Positions 1 to 9,079 of a stretch of 64,000 bases of DNA are shown piece after piece (position 1 is the first letter of the stretch; the number at the start of each line of letters is the position of its first letter). The notes below the pieces were generated by a model. That model saw nothing but the letters and a program-made list of their open reading frames with translations, was not told where the DNA came from and did no database searches. Source of the stretch: Deltaproteobacteria bacterium (GTDB lineage: Bacteria; Myxococcota_C; UBA6777). Position numbers and translations under genes: made by a program. The DNA lies in contig PCBK01000070.1 in assembly GCA_002731275.1 (NCBI GenBank), forward strand, positions 62,001 through 126,000, given 5' to 3'.

Positions 1-487
1 GTCGCGCCCTGTTGGAGGGGATATGAGTAAGTTCTTCGTTCGTTCTATCCCGGTTTATCCGTATTGGTTGTGGTGGGGGCAACGTGTGGAGTATCGCAGC
101 TTTGCGCCGAGCAAGAGGGACAACCTATTCCGATACGCGTTACGTGCGAATGCCTTTGCCTTCGCGTGGCCTTTTGGTCGACGTAAGGTCTCCGTGACGG
201 CTGTGTGGGACAATTCGAGTCCTTTTGTGAAGCCGGGGATTGAGCTTGCCAAAGAGAAACAGTATCAGGCCGCATACGACGCTTGGAAAGATGTGCTCGC
301 GCAGCGCCCTTCATCTTTGCCAGCGTTGCGCAATCTTGCGGTGGTTTGTGAAGTGTTGGGGAAGGAGAAGGAGGCGTTGGCGTTTTACAAGCGCGCCAAC
401 AAGATCAAAAAAGAAGGCTACTACACAGGAAGGCAAAAGAGTTTGCGCTTGCGTTTGCAAAAGCGCGTGTCCTTCAAAGTGAAGTAG
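1..487 (+). CDS. TPR-containing protein, C-terminal part (5' truncated by window)
   Basis: The reading frame is open from base 2, and the only early ATG (position 23) has its GGAGGGG stretch just two bases upstream, too close for a ribosome site, so the true start probably lies before the window. The visible part contains one clear TPR-type helix pair near its end (AKEKQYQAAYDAWKDVLAQ followed by ALRNLAVVCEVLGKEKEALAFYKRANKI). The preceding 70 residues are rich in aromatic and basic residues and end in a VTAVWDNSSP segment that looks like a beta strand. TPR pairs mediate protein-protein contacts; the partner cannot be inferred. The gene converges on trmB with an 11 nt gap. Confidence 0.6.
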   Translation, partial: SRPVGGDMSKFFVRSIPVYPYWLWWGQRVEYRSFAPSKRDNLFRYALRANAFAFAWPFGRRKVSVTAVWDNSSPFVKPGIELAKEKQYQAAYDAWKDVLAQRPSSLPALRNLAVVCEVLGKEKEALAFYKRANKIKKEGYYTGRQKSLRLRLQKRVSFKVK

Positions 488-498
488 TGGGTTGGTGC

Positions 499-1248
499 TC
501 AGGGTTTGAGAACGTAACGAAATTGCCAAAAGGGGATCCCCTCTTGCAAGCAAAATGCTTCTCGCTCTGTGGGGTGATCGTCGGCGAACAGATGATCGAA
601 GGAGGCGTCTGCCTTGATGTAGCGGCCATCTGATTCGAGCAGTTCTTCGATCACATGGCTGTACTCCTCAACATCTGTTTTGATGTGCAGGACGCCATCC
701 GGGAGAAGCTTTTGTTCCATCAAATCGAGGAATGAGGTCGTGAGCAGGCGGCGTTTGATATGACGTCGTTTCCACCATGGATCGGGAAAGAACACGCTGC
801 AACGTCGCAAGCTCTGATCGGCGATCATCGGGGGCATGGATTGGCGGACATCTTCGTAGCAGACGCGGAGGTTGGGGACGTTGTCTCTGGCGATTCGTTT
901 TACGAGTGAGAGGCAAAGATGGCGCCTGATTTCGAAACCTACAAAGTGTGTATCAGGCCGAGATTTAGCTCTGTTGAAGATCGACGCGCCGCCTCCAAAA
1001 CCAACCTCGACTTCGAGGGGGCGGTGGGCGAGAAAAGCCTGCTGCTCTTCCAGTAACTCTGGATCTTCGCAGGTCCGGACGACCTCAGGGACGTCTTCCA
1101 GCTCTATGTAGGGACGCAATCCTCGTCTGGGGTGGGGGACGCGATCGATATCACCACCAAACAGTCCGGCTCCTTCTTTACGTCGGGCTTCTGTCTTGGC
1201 GAGTTTTTCTTCATCAATGACAAACTTTCTACCTTTACCTGTGCGCAT
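499..1248 (-). CDS. trmB: tRNA (guanine-N7-)-methyltransferase TrmB
   Basis: Transfers methyl from SAM to N7 of G46 in the variable loop of tRNA. The SAM-binding motif EVGFGGG lies at residues 81-87, the family signature FFPDPWWKRRH at 153-163, and a KTDVEEYS segment near 195 matches the tRNA/guanine-binding loop of TrmB. Length (249 residues) is normal for the family, with a slightly longer basic N-terminus. The start has AAAGGAA about nine bases upstream. It is divergent from mutM across a 97 nt gap, so the two may share a control region. Confidence 0.95.
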   Translation of the reverse strand: MRTGKGRKFVIDEEKLAKTEARRKEGAGLFGGDIDRVPHPRRGLRPYIELEDVPEVVRTCEDPELLEEQQAFLAHRPLEVEVGFGGGASIFNRAKSRPDTHFVGFEIRRHLCLSLVKRIARDNVPNLRVCYEDVRQSMPPMIADQSLRRCSVFFPDPWWKRRHIKRRLLTTSFLDLMEQKLLPDGVLHIKTDVEEYSHVIEELLESDGRYIKADASFDHLFADDHPTEREAFCLQEGIPFWQFRYVLKP

Positions 1249-1345
1249 GGCGCGAATTCCTTTCTATCCCTGAGTGGGGCAAACGTTGTATTTTGGAGTG
1301 GAGCATACCATATTGTTTCGAAACGATGGATAAAGGAGATAGCCA

Positions 1346-2203
1346 GTGCCTGAATTACCCGAAGTCGAAACTGTCCGTCTGGGCCTTGAGCGGGTCCTTT
1401 TGGGAGAAAAAATAAAGCGCGTCGAGGTCCTGTTAAAGCATTGCTTTCATGGACGTGCGAGCGTGTTAAAAAAGGGCGAAGTGGAATCTCTCACGCGCCG
1501 AGGAAAATTACTTCAGATTCATATGACGAGTGGCTGGTCCATTCTGGTTCATCTTCGGATGACTGGCCAACTGATCTACGTCTCCTCCACGGAAGAACGC
1601 GAGGGAGGAGGGCACCCTGATGATTCACTGATCAACAACCTGCCGAACAAACACACCCGCGTTGTGTTGTCATTGTCGTCGGGAGCGACATTGTACTTCA
1701 ACGATCAGCGTACATTCGGCTCGTTGAAGCTATGGAAAACAGACGCCCTTGATGAAGAACCCTTTTTGGCCAAGTTGGGACCTGAACCTTGGGCCAAAGC
1801 CTTTCACAAGAACTACTTAGGTGACATCCTCGCGAGGCGCAAGAGGTCGACGATCAAAGGGGTCCTGTTGGACCAAGAGGTCGTCGCCGGGCTCGGAAAT
1901 ATCTACGTCGATGAGGCACTGTTTCTCGCGGGAGTCCGACCAAGTCGAAAGGCTGGTGATGTCAAAAAGCGCGAACTCTCGAAGCTGATGAAGACCATCG
2001 TCGAAGTGCTTGAGCGTGGGATCGAGTACGGAGGTGTCTCAGCCCGCGATTATGTCAACGCCGAGGGACTCAAAGGTAAGATGCAGGAACAGCTCTATGT
2101 GTATCGCCGCGAAGGGCAACTTTGCAAACAATGTGAGTCTTTGATCGAGAAGACAAAGGTCGCTGGGCGGGGAACACACTACTGTCCTGGGTGTCAGAAG
2201 TAA
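1346..2203 (+). CDS. mutM: Formamidopyrimidine-DNA glycosylase MutM (Fpg)
   Basis: Base-excision repair glycosylase/AP lyase that removes 8-oxoguanine and formamidopyrimidines. The protein begins with the diagnostic MPELPEVE, whose Pro (after Met removal) and following Glu are the catalytic residues, and ends with the four-cysteine zinc finger (CKQC...CPGC) that inserts into DNA. The start codon is GTG at 1346, preceded by AAAGGAGAT. An insertion around residues 85-105 (STEEREGGGHPDDS) is longer than in the E. coli enzyme. It converges on prkA with a 12 nt gap and no obvious terminator. Confidence 0.96.
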   Translation: MPELPEVETVRLGLERVLLGEKIKRVEVLLKHCFHGRASVLKKGEVESLTRRGKLLQIHMTSGWSILVHLRMTGQLIYVSSTEEREGGGHPDDSLINNLPNKHTRVVLSLSSGATLYFNDQRTFGSLKLWKTDALDEEPFLAKLGPEPWAKAFHKNYLGDILARRKRSTIKGVLLDQEVVAGLGNIYVDEALFLAGVRPSRKAGDVKKRELSKLMKTIVEVLERGIEYGGVSARDYVNAEGLKGKMQEQLYVYRREGQLCKQCESLIEKTKVAGRGTHYCPGCQK

Positions 2204-2215
2204 CGTGGGGGAGAA

Positions 2216-4492
2216 TCAACTCTCGTCGTCGTCATTTGCTTCGTTGCTCTCTTCTTCGACGTAACGTCGACTTGAGAGCAACGCAATCAGCTCGCGGATG
2301 TCGCTCTTCTCGTAGCCAAAATCACTTTCGAGCCGTGCGATGGTCGCGCTGGCGTCTTGTTGTTCGTTCTCGTTGAGGCTTTGTTTGCCATCGACGAGGA
2401 GCACGAGGCAATTACGAGCGATACGTTGTAGCCGCTTGCGTTGTTTGGAGAAGAAGTCCTTTTCGAGTTTGTCGATGTACCCGGAAAAGAGTGTCGAAGT
2501 GTCGATCGCAAGTTCGGGGTTGTCGAGTTTGTAAGCTGCGATTTTTCCGATGAGATCTTCGCGAAACTGTTTGGGACTTTCACTTTCTGTGAGCAACACA
2601 CTTTCAATATTGCTCATGAATGTTTCGTCTGGATCTTCTCGTTTGCGAGTGATCGGGTTGTCGATCTTCTCTTTTTGCAAAAAGGCTTTTACATGTTGGA
2701 CGTAGCGATCGAGCAATGAGTGATATTGGTCTACACCAACGAGTCCGGTCGCAGCACGAAACTCTTTGTCGACGATGTCGAGGTGGACATCACGACAAAT
2801 TTCGATGAAGGACTTGGGATCGTAGTATCCGTCTCTGGGTTCGAGCTGGAGGAACCTGTATACGGAGCGGTCTTCGACGAGTGTTTCGAGCTGATCAAAC
2901 AACGCGAAGGGGGAGAGGGTTTTGTACTTGTCGTTTTGTGCTGCGTGTAAAAGGACAGTCCTGATCTCCCGAGGGGATGCGCCAATACGACCTTCGTAAT
3001 GCATGTCATTTCGGCTCTCGTTGATGATCACGTCGAGTCTCTGGCGGATCTTCTTGGACTGTTCAGCCGAGAAGCGCTGTGGGATCTCGCTGTGGTCGTA
3101 AAGGAGAGCTTTTTCAAGAGGCGTGAATGTGTCGAGGTGGCCACCGATCTCTTCGGGGAGTCTTTTGGCGTTGGGTTTTTTGATCCGCGTGAGGACAGCC
3201 CACAACGCCGCAAGCTCTGTGACGTGAGGTGTGATCGGTTTGGGGATGCTGCTCTCTGCGAGTTGTTTGTCGTAAATGGACTGTTCAGTCGAGTACTGCA
3301 AGAGATAAGGAACGCGAAACAGTTCGATGCGGCTTTTGAAAGAGGTGAACTCGGAGATCTCTTTAAATTGATCGAGATTTTGTTCGTTTGCGTTGCCGAT
3401 CAAGAGGAGGTCAAGGAAGAGGATGACGGGGGTGACGTGCACATGACCCGTTTCACAAGTCCCGAGTAGATATTTGAAGGCTTCGATGGGGCGCTTGAGA
3501 AGGTCGCTGTATTCGATGACCCCACGGTTTGCGTCGACAAGAGGCCCCATCGGTTCAAAGAGGCTGAGGTTGTTGAGCGGTTTGGGGAGCGCCGCGAGTG
3601 AGTGGTCTGCGGTGACTTGTCTGACACCTGCATCGACGTGCATTTGCGGCTCGATGGTCGCGATGCTGCGTCTGTATCTGTAGGACATGTAGAATCGTTC
3701 GACTTGGATGTGTCGTAAGACGTTTGCGTAGTTACCGCCGTAGTGTGCGAGGAGGGTGTCGAAGATCAGTCTGTTGCGGGGGCTGAGATCTCCTGTGCGG
3801 AGGTATTGGCTGAGGGGGTAGTGTTTGGGGAGGCGCTTTTCCTCGTAGAGACGATCAAAGAGCGCGCTTCTTTCGGTGAGTGGGAGGAGTAAAAGGGGGT
3901 GATCTTTAAGTGGGCTGGTGATACGAGCTTCGATCTGGTCCCCTTCGAGATGTGCGTAAGAGGGGAGGTCTTCGACGTGTTTGTCGTCTTGGGAGAACCC
4001 GATTCCAGAGCCCTTGATTTTTTTCTCAGCAGGGAAGATCCAGTTGAATTTGTAAACCGCTCCATCGGGGGTTGCCGAGTATCGCTCCAGCGCGTCGTAG
4101 ATCGCATGGATGAGGGAGCTTTTTCCTGAGCCATTGGGGCCGTGAAGTAACATCAGGCGGGTGACGCGACCTTCTCGGACAAAGTTTCCGAGCATTCGGT
4201 ACAAGGCATTTTGGGCCTCTTCTTGTCCTGCGACCCAAGTGTTTTGTACGTCTGTTTCGTCAACGCCATCGAAGATTTTGAAGCGTGTTAACTCTTTTCC
4301 ATTGACGTTGACTTTATAGGTGCCAAAGGCGTTGAATGTATCTTGGACGTACTGCGCGGTGCTACGGCAGTATTTGGGGGCATCCTGATGTAAGTTGTCG
4401 AGAAACTCGCTATATGAGAGGATGCTTCTGGCACCTTCAAATCTCTTTTTAACAGATTTGGTGATATCTAGGAGGTACTCCTGATTGGACAT
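2216..4492 (-). CDS. prkA: PrkA-type serine protein kinase (AAA+ domain)
   Basis: Member of the PrkA/YeaG family, proteins with an AAA+ module and a C-terminal region with remote kinase similarity, implicated in stress and stationary-phase physiology. Walker A GPNGSGKSS is at residues 118-126, followed by the family-typical long insertion and the LFLDLL/LLIGNANE region around 350. At 758 residues it is about 110 longer than E. coli YeaG, the extra being mostly in an acidic Asp/Glu-rich C-terminus. AAGAGGAAG precedes the start. The usual partners (YeaH/DUF444, SpoVR) are not adjacent; upstream on the same strand is the tandem-repeat/HEAT gene. Confidence 0.9.
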   Translation of the reverse strand: MSNQEYLLDITKSVKKRFEGARSILSYSEFLDNLHQDAPKYCRSTAQYVQDTFNAFGTYKVNVNGKELTRFKIFDGVDETDVQNTWVAGQEEAQNALYRMLGNFVREGRVTRLMLLHGPNGSGKSSLIHAIYDALERYSATPDGAVYKFNWIFPAEKKIKGSGIGFSQDDKHVEDLPSYAHLEGDQIEARITSPLKDHPLLLLPLTERSALFDRLYEEKRLPKHYPLSQYLRTGDLSPRNRLIFDTLLAHYGGNYANVLRHIQVERFYMSYRYRRSIATIEPQMHVDAGVRQVTADHSLAALPKPLNNLSLFEPMGPLVDANRGVIEYSDLLKRPIEAFKYLLGTCETGHVHVTPVILFLDLLLIGNANEQNLDQFKEISEFTSFKSRIELFRVPYLLQYSTEQSIYDKQLAESSIPKPITPHVTELAALWAVLTRIKKPNAKRLPEEIGGHLDTFTPLEKALLYDHSEIPQRFSAEQSKKIRQRLDVIINESRNDMHYEGRIGASPREIRTVLLHAAQNDKYKTLSPFALFDQLETLVEDRSVYRFLQLEPRDGYYDPKSFIEICRDVHLDIVDKEFRAATGLVGVDQYHSLLDRYVQHVKAFLQKEKIDNPITRKREDPDETFMSNIESVLLTESESPKQFREDLIGKIAAYKLDNPELAIDTSTLFSGYIDKLEKDFFSKQRKRLQRIARNCLVLLVDGKQSLNENEQQDASATIARLESDFGYEKSDIRELIALLSSRRYVEEESNEANDDDES

Positions 4493-4586
4493 CGATACTT
4501 CCTCTTGTGTGCTGTGGGGTCGAGCTTACAAGCGACCTGTAGCGCAGTGGATAGGTGTTGTGGCGATCATCGGACGGCTTGTTTTC

Positions 4587-7500
4587 TCAGGGGTCTTCTT
4601 TTCGCCATTGTTTCCATTGTTGGATGGCCTGATTACGTTGTCTTCGTGGACCATTTGGATCAAATCCAAAGTCTTGTTGTGTGAGCTCTTTCAGCTCGAT
4701 CACTGCAGAGTGTTGTAGCTCTAAATTGCGTTGTTGAAGACCTTCGATGAGCCAGTCCACTCGTGTTGTTCTGGAGCCTGTTTTATCCCACCACTTTCGC
4801 CATTTTCGTTGACTGTTTGAGAGATTTTGCTTGGTGATCTCTTGCAACGACTCGAAGGCAAGCTCTGTGATGTAATGATCATCGTGTTTGAGCAAGTTAA
4901 TAAGGCTTGGCACCGTGTCAACATCCCGCAACACTGTGAGGATACGAATCGCTTTGGCGATATGGGGGGATTGTGGTTGTTTGAGAATACTTCGCAGCCA
5001 AGTGACAATCGCGCGGTATTCGTTTGTGTCCTTTGAAAACTGGAGGACGCGACGGCACTCGTTGTAAAGCGATGGGTTTGGATCCATCAGCAAGCGGAAT
5101 ATGTAAGGGAGCAGGCCTGTATGAGGAAGACCAGGTAACATCGACAAGGTCATGATCTGGACGTACGGAGAAGGGTGGTAGAGGAGTGGGGCGAGACCCG
5201 CGACTGTTTCCTCTGGAAATTCTCGTAACAAGCTCCAATACCGACCCTCTGCGGTGATGGAGTATTCCTCAGCGTAGTGTCCTTCATCACGGACGTGGCG
5301 ACGCTCGATGTTGGCTGGAAACTCACTCAAAAGAGCGAGCACTGCACGTGATGGTTCCATACCGCGTAACGCTTCGATCGCTGCATCTTGTGTCTCTTCA
5401 TCGCCTCCGAGCAAGAGCGAAGCATGTTTTTGCGTATACTCGTCGAGTTTGGGGTTCTGTCGAGGGGGTTGGAAGGGCTCTTGGAAGATCCATTCTTTTT
5501 CGACTGTCTCGAGGGTCAGATCTGGAGCCGCAGGCAATTCGCCTGTTGGTGCGTTTGAGATCTCCGAATCCTCATCGATGTCGGTTGCGCTCAAAAACTC
5601 TTCAAGCAGGTCGGTTGTTTGATTGAGTGGTACGTGTTTATCGAGTGGATCGCTGTCCGCAAAGTAGCTGTCCATATAGGCATTTTGGTTGTTTTGTGCC
5701 GTGCTGAGGACCATCGCACCGTCACGTGTGTCCTGACTGCCATACACATGTGCGCCAATGACATCGAAGGTTCGTCTGGTTTGCTTGAACGCCGCGGCTG
5801 GAGGAGGAGGCGGTGCTTTGGCCTTGGCTGGAGCTGAGACCTCTGGTTCTTCTTGGGGAGCAGGCGTGACTTGCGCTGCTTCTGTTGCGTGCTCTTCCGC
5901 CTCGTCGGTCTCTGCTGTTTGTACATCGATATCGATGGATGACAATGCGTCTTCTGGCGAGAATACTTTGATGTCGACCTCTGTCGCTGGCGCAGTGCTC
6001 TCTTCTACTGGTGTGATCATCTTCACAGCGACGACTTCTTCTACAACTGCAGGTTCCTCTACAGCAGCAGGTTCCTCTACAGCTGCGAGTTCTTCTGTTT
6101 GTGAGTTCTCTTCTTCGACAGGGGCGATATCTTGTAACACTGTCTCTGGTATGGCCTCTGAACCAAATGCGGGGGTGGTGCTTTTGGAGGGAGGGGCCAT
6201 GGTGTTGGGGACAGGGGTAGAGGGAGAGGCCACCGCGGGAACACCAAAGGCCGGCGTTCGGGAGCCTTCTGTTTGGTCTCCGGGAGAGCTCATTGCGTCA
6301 AGGGTATCTTGGGAGATGTCGTCGTTTCCGTACAGTCCTACATTTTGTCTGCGGATGACGATGGGCTCTTCTTTCTTCTTCAGTTCGAGCATCTCGGGAT
6401 CTTGGAATTCCAGTTCGTCGATCCCCTCATCATCAGCGCGGTAGTGGCCGGCGAGCTCAGGCTCTTCGATGAACAGTTCATCTTCTGCCTTCTGTTTCGC
6501 AATGATCTCCCTGATGGGAGCGAGCAGTGTATCGAGTGTTGCCCAATCATTTTGTTTGAGCGCCTGGAGGATTTGTTGGATCTCTTCGTCTTCTTCGCGG
6601 ACACCTTTTTTGTAACATCGAATAACGTGCTCAAGAGCACCGGACATGAGCTGGTTGCATCGCATCAGCTGTCCAAATTCTTCGTTGTTGAGCGCCTCTT
6701 CGTTTTGGTGTCCGTAAAGAGCTGCGACCGTCCGACCCTTTAGCTTGACCGGGACAAAGTAAACAACTTTTGGTGCAGGGTAGAAGAGCATAAACAGACA
6801 TTGATCGGCTTTGTAATTGGGGATGGGACCGTAGTAAGGGACCATTGAATCTTGGATGCGTTTAAAGACTGTGTCTGATGTGAGCGAGATCTCAATGCCT
6901 TGAAATGCCTTCTGCAGGTTCTCTTCGGCGATCAATCTGTGACCGACGACTTTTTGTTTGGGGACGAGCAAAAGCGCAGCTTGATCCATCAAACTTGCAC
7001 AAAAGTACATGCCTAACTCAAGAGCACCATCACGTGTCTGTGCTTTGGGTAACAAGAGTGCCAGTTCATCGATGTTAAGGCTCGCGATACCTCTGTCTTC
7101 TTCGACGATTTCTTGGCTTGTTTCTGTGACTGGAGTGGTCTCGGTTTGTTCAGGAGTGTCTGCTTCTGTAGGAGCTTCCTCTACAGTCTCCACTTCCCCG
7201 ACAGTCTCCACTTCTGCTTCAGGAGTTTCTGCTTGCTCTTCTTCAGGAGCGTCAACGGTTTCTGCAGTGACAGCAGGCAGGGAATCTTGTGAAAGAGCGC
7301 CAAGATCACTCGGGCTGAGGGAAAGGTCATCCCCCAGAGATGCAAAGGGGTCGAGCTCATCAAGTAAGGTGGTTGTAAGCGCATCGAGCCCTGTCGGTTT
7401 TGGAGCTTCTTCTTCGGAGGAAGTTTCTTCTGCTTTCACCTCTTCTTCGGAGGAAGCCTCCTCTGCGTTCGCCTCTTCTTCGGAGGAAGTCTCTGGGGCC

Positions 7501-8873
7501 TCGACTGTGTCCTCTTTTTGTCCCTCTGGAGCAGCTTCGATTTGTTCGTGAGCTGTTTCTTCAGCGGCTTCGGCTGTTTCTTCAGCGGCTTCGACTGTTT
7601 CTTCAGCGGCTTCGACTGTTTCTTCTACAGTCTCGACCGTTTCTTCTACAGTCTCGACCGTTTCTTCTGCGGCCTCAATGGGAGCTTCCTCTTTGGCCTC
7701 GATCGTTTCTTCTGTGGATGTGGCCTCTGGAGCTTCAGCTTCCGAAGTCTTTACGGTGTCTTCTACCGTCTTGACAGACTCTTCAGAGGACTCCGTCGCT
7801 TCTTCTGTCTGCTCAGTAGGCTCAACAGTTTCGACAGCCTCTGCGAAGTCGAGAGTGCCGGTCGTATCGGAAACCTCAGCAGCTTCTTCGGTCTGCTCGG
7901 CAGCTTCAACAGTTTCGTTGTCTTCGGTGCGTGCGGCGGAGTCTGTTGTTTCTGTCGCCTCAATAGCCTCAGCAGTCTGCTCTGTTGCCTCGGCAGCTTC
8001 TTCTGTCTGCTCGGCAGTTTCTTCAGCGGTTTCTTCGGTCGCTTCGGTTGTTTCTGCAGCGGCTTCGGTTGTTTCTGCAGCGGCTTCGGCAGTTTCTTCA
8101 GCGGCTTCGGTTGTTTCTGCAGCGGCTTCGGCTGTTTCTTCAGCGGCTTCGGCTGATTCTTCAGCGGCTTCGGCTGTTTCTTCAGTGGCTTCGGTTGTTT
8201 CTTCAGCGGCTTCGGTTGTTTCTTCAGCGGCTTCGGCAGTTTCTTCAGCGGCTTCGGCAGTTTCTTCAGCGGCTTCGGCAGTTTCTTCTGCCTCTGTTTG
8301 CGTTGTCACAGCTTCAGCAGCTTCAACCGTGTCTTCTGTGGATTCGGTAACTTCGGCTGTCTCTTCTGTTGTCTCATCAACAGAGTCTGTGGAGAGAGGC
8401 CATTTCTCGATAAGTGGGAGTAGGGCCTCTGGAGGTTCGATACCGTGGTGTGTTTGCTGAAGTTGTGCGAGGTAGATTTGCGAGACAGGAGTGATGTTGA
8501 AGTCGAGTGAGAGATCTTCTTCGAGCTGACGGAGTTGTTTTTTGGAGATGGGAAGTCCAACAGCGACGTTTAGTTCGTCGTCTTCGAGTTGGTATCCGAG
8601 TATGCGGTTTTTTTCGACGAGTTTTTTGGGGATGGCACGTAGTGCACTGGAAGATGGATTGGTAAGCGCGTCGAGGTCGACTTCATCGTACTTAAGTGCT
8701 TGTGCGAGGTAGGTGTTGACCTGTTGAGGGGTCAGATACCCCTCCTGACAGAGCTCGGCGTCGAGGCTAAGTCCTTGATCTCCTTGTTCTTGTCGTCGTT
8801 CGAAAATCGCATCCATTTCATCTTCAGTAATGATGTCTTCTTGGGTCAGGATTTGAGCGAGCTTGAAGGACAT
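4587..8873 (-). CDS. Large GspE-N-like / acidic tandem-repeat / HEAT-repeat protein
   Basis: Unnamed 1,428-residue protein. Residues 1-140 (MSFKLAQILTQEDIITEDE...) resemble the MshEN/GspE N-terminal domain of type II secretion and pilus ATPases, but no ATPase domain follows. Then comes about 350 residues of acidic Glu/Thr/Ala repeats (EETAEAA unit), a folded segment around 620-790 that could be GAF-like, a second Pro/Glu-rich linker, and a C-terminal block of HEAT-like helical repeats (for example HTGLLPYIFRLLMDPNPSL, TVPSLINLLKHDDHYITELA). The chosen start (8873) has GAGGAG a few bases upstream; an in-frame ATG 39 nt further upstream lacks one. No signal peptide, so probably cytoplasmic. Function unknown; a scaffold for a secretion or motility complex is only a guess. 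Confidence 0.8.
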   Translation of the reverse strand: MSFKLAQILTQEDIITEDEMDAIFERRQEQGDQGLSLDAELCQEGYLTPQQVNTYLAQALKYDEVDLDALTNPSSSALRAIPKKLVEKNRILGYQLEDDELNVAVGLPISKKQLRQLEEDLSLDFNITPVSQIYLAQLQQTHHGIEPPEALLPLIEKWPLSTDSVDETTEETAEVTESTEDTVEAAEAVTTQTEAEETAEAAEETAEAAEETAEAAEETTEAAEETTEATEETAEAAEESAEAAEETAEAAAETTEAAEETAEAAAETTEAAAETTEATEETAEETAEQTEEAAEATEQTAEAIEATETTDSAARTEDNETVEAAEQTEEAAEVSDTTGTLDFAEAVETVEPTEQTEEATESSEESVKTVEDTVKTSEAEAPEATSTEETIEAKEEAPIEAAEETVETVEETVETVEETVEAAEETVEAAEETAEAAEETAHEQIEAAPEGQKEDTVEAPETSSEEEANAEEASSEEEVKAEETSSEEEAPKPTGLDALTTTLLDELDPFASLGDDLSLSPSDLGALSQDSLPAVTAETVDAPEEEQAETPEAEVETVGEVETVEEAPTEADTPEQTETTPVTETSQEIVEEDRGIASLNIDELALLLPKAQTRDGALELGMYFCASLMDQAALLLVPKQKVVGHRLIAEENLQKAFQGIEISLTSDTVFKRIQDSMVPYYGPIPNYKADQCLFMLFYPAPKVVYFVPVKLKGRTVAALYGHQNEEALNNEEFGQLMRCNQLMSGALEHVIRCYKKGVREEDEEIQQILQALKQNDWATLDTLLAPIREIIAKQKAEDELFIEEPELAGHYRADDEGIDELEFQDPEMLELKKKEEPIVIRRQNVGLYGNDDISQDTLDAMSSPGDQTEGSRTPAFGVPAVASPSTPVPNTMAPPSKSTTPAFGSEAIPETVLQDIAPVEEENSQTEELAAVEEPAAVEEPAVVEEVVAVKMITPVEESTAPATEVDIKVFSPEDALSSIDIDVQTAETDEAEEHATEAAQVTPAPQEEPEVSAPAKAKAPPPPPAAAFKQTRRTFDVIGAHVYGSQDTRDGAMVLSTAQNNQNAYMDSYFADSDPLDKHVPLNQTTDLLEEFLSATDIDEDSEISNAPTGELPAAPDLTLETVEKEWIFQEPFQPPRQNPKLDEYTQKHASLLLGGDEETQDAAIEALRGMEPSRAVLALLSEFPANIERRHVRDEGHYAEEYSITAEGRYWSLLREFPEETVAGLAPLLYHPSPYVQIMTLSMLPGLPHTGLLPYIFRLLMDPNPSLYNECRRVLQFSKDTNEYRAIVTWLRSILKQPQSPHIAKAIRILTVLRDVDTVPSLINLLKHDDHYITELAFESLQEITKQNLSNSQRKWRKWWDKTGSRTTRVDWLIEGLQQRNLELQHSAVIELKELTQQDFGFDPNGPRRQRNQAIQQWKQWRKEDP
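8041..8292. repeat. 21-bp tandem repeat array, 12 copies
   Basis: Twelve direct 21-bp copies (plus-strand unit begins GCTTCGG and contains TTTCTTCAGCG or TTTCTGCAGCG) lie head to tail without gaps. On the minus strand each copy encodes a seven-residue EETAEAA-type unit of the large repeat protein, so copy-number change would keep frame. Copies differ by only a few bases. A shorter, more diverged array of the same unit lies at about 7550-7680. Confidence 0.95.
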
Positions 8874-9079
8874 GGGACTCCTCGTTTCTTGATGGATCAG
8901 GGAAAAAATCACATGAGTTACAGTCCGAATGTAATGTTATACGGGGAGACCATGAGAAAAGCAAGAGTCTGTTGATTGGATAATGTCCCCTACACAAGCG
9001 TTTTTTGTAAAGGAAGAGGGGCTGTAGAGATGGGGGAGTGAGAGAGGGGGAAGAGGATGCTTTTTTCTTTGTTACGGAC

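Noticed and set aside
4540-4554. TAGCGCAGTGGATAG looks like a tRNA D-arm
   Set aside because: No matching anticodon stem, T-arm or acceptor 3' strand follows; at most a tRNA fragment or chance.
7558-8292. Possible CRISPR-like array
   Set aside because: The units are contiguous 21-bp coding repeats without unique spacers, and no cas genes are present.
7518-8460. Plus-strand frames with repeated SGFGCFFSGF or SAASAVSS
   Set aside because: Antisense translations of the EETAEAA repeat array of the minus-strand gene.
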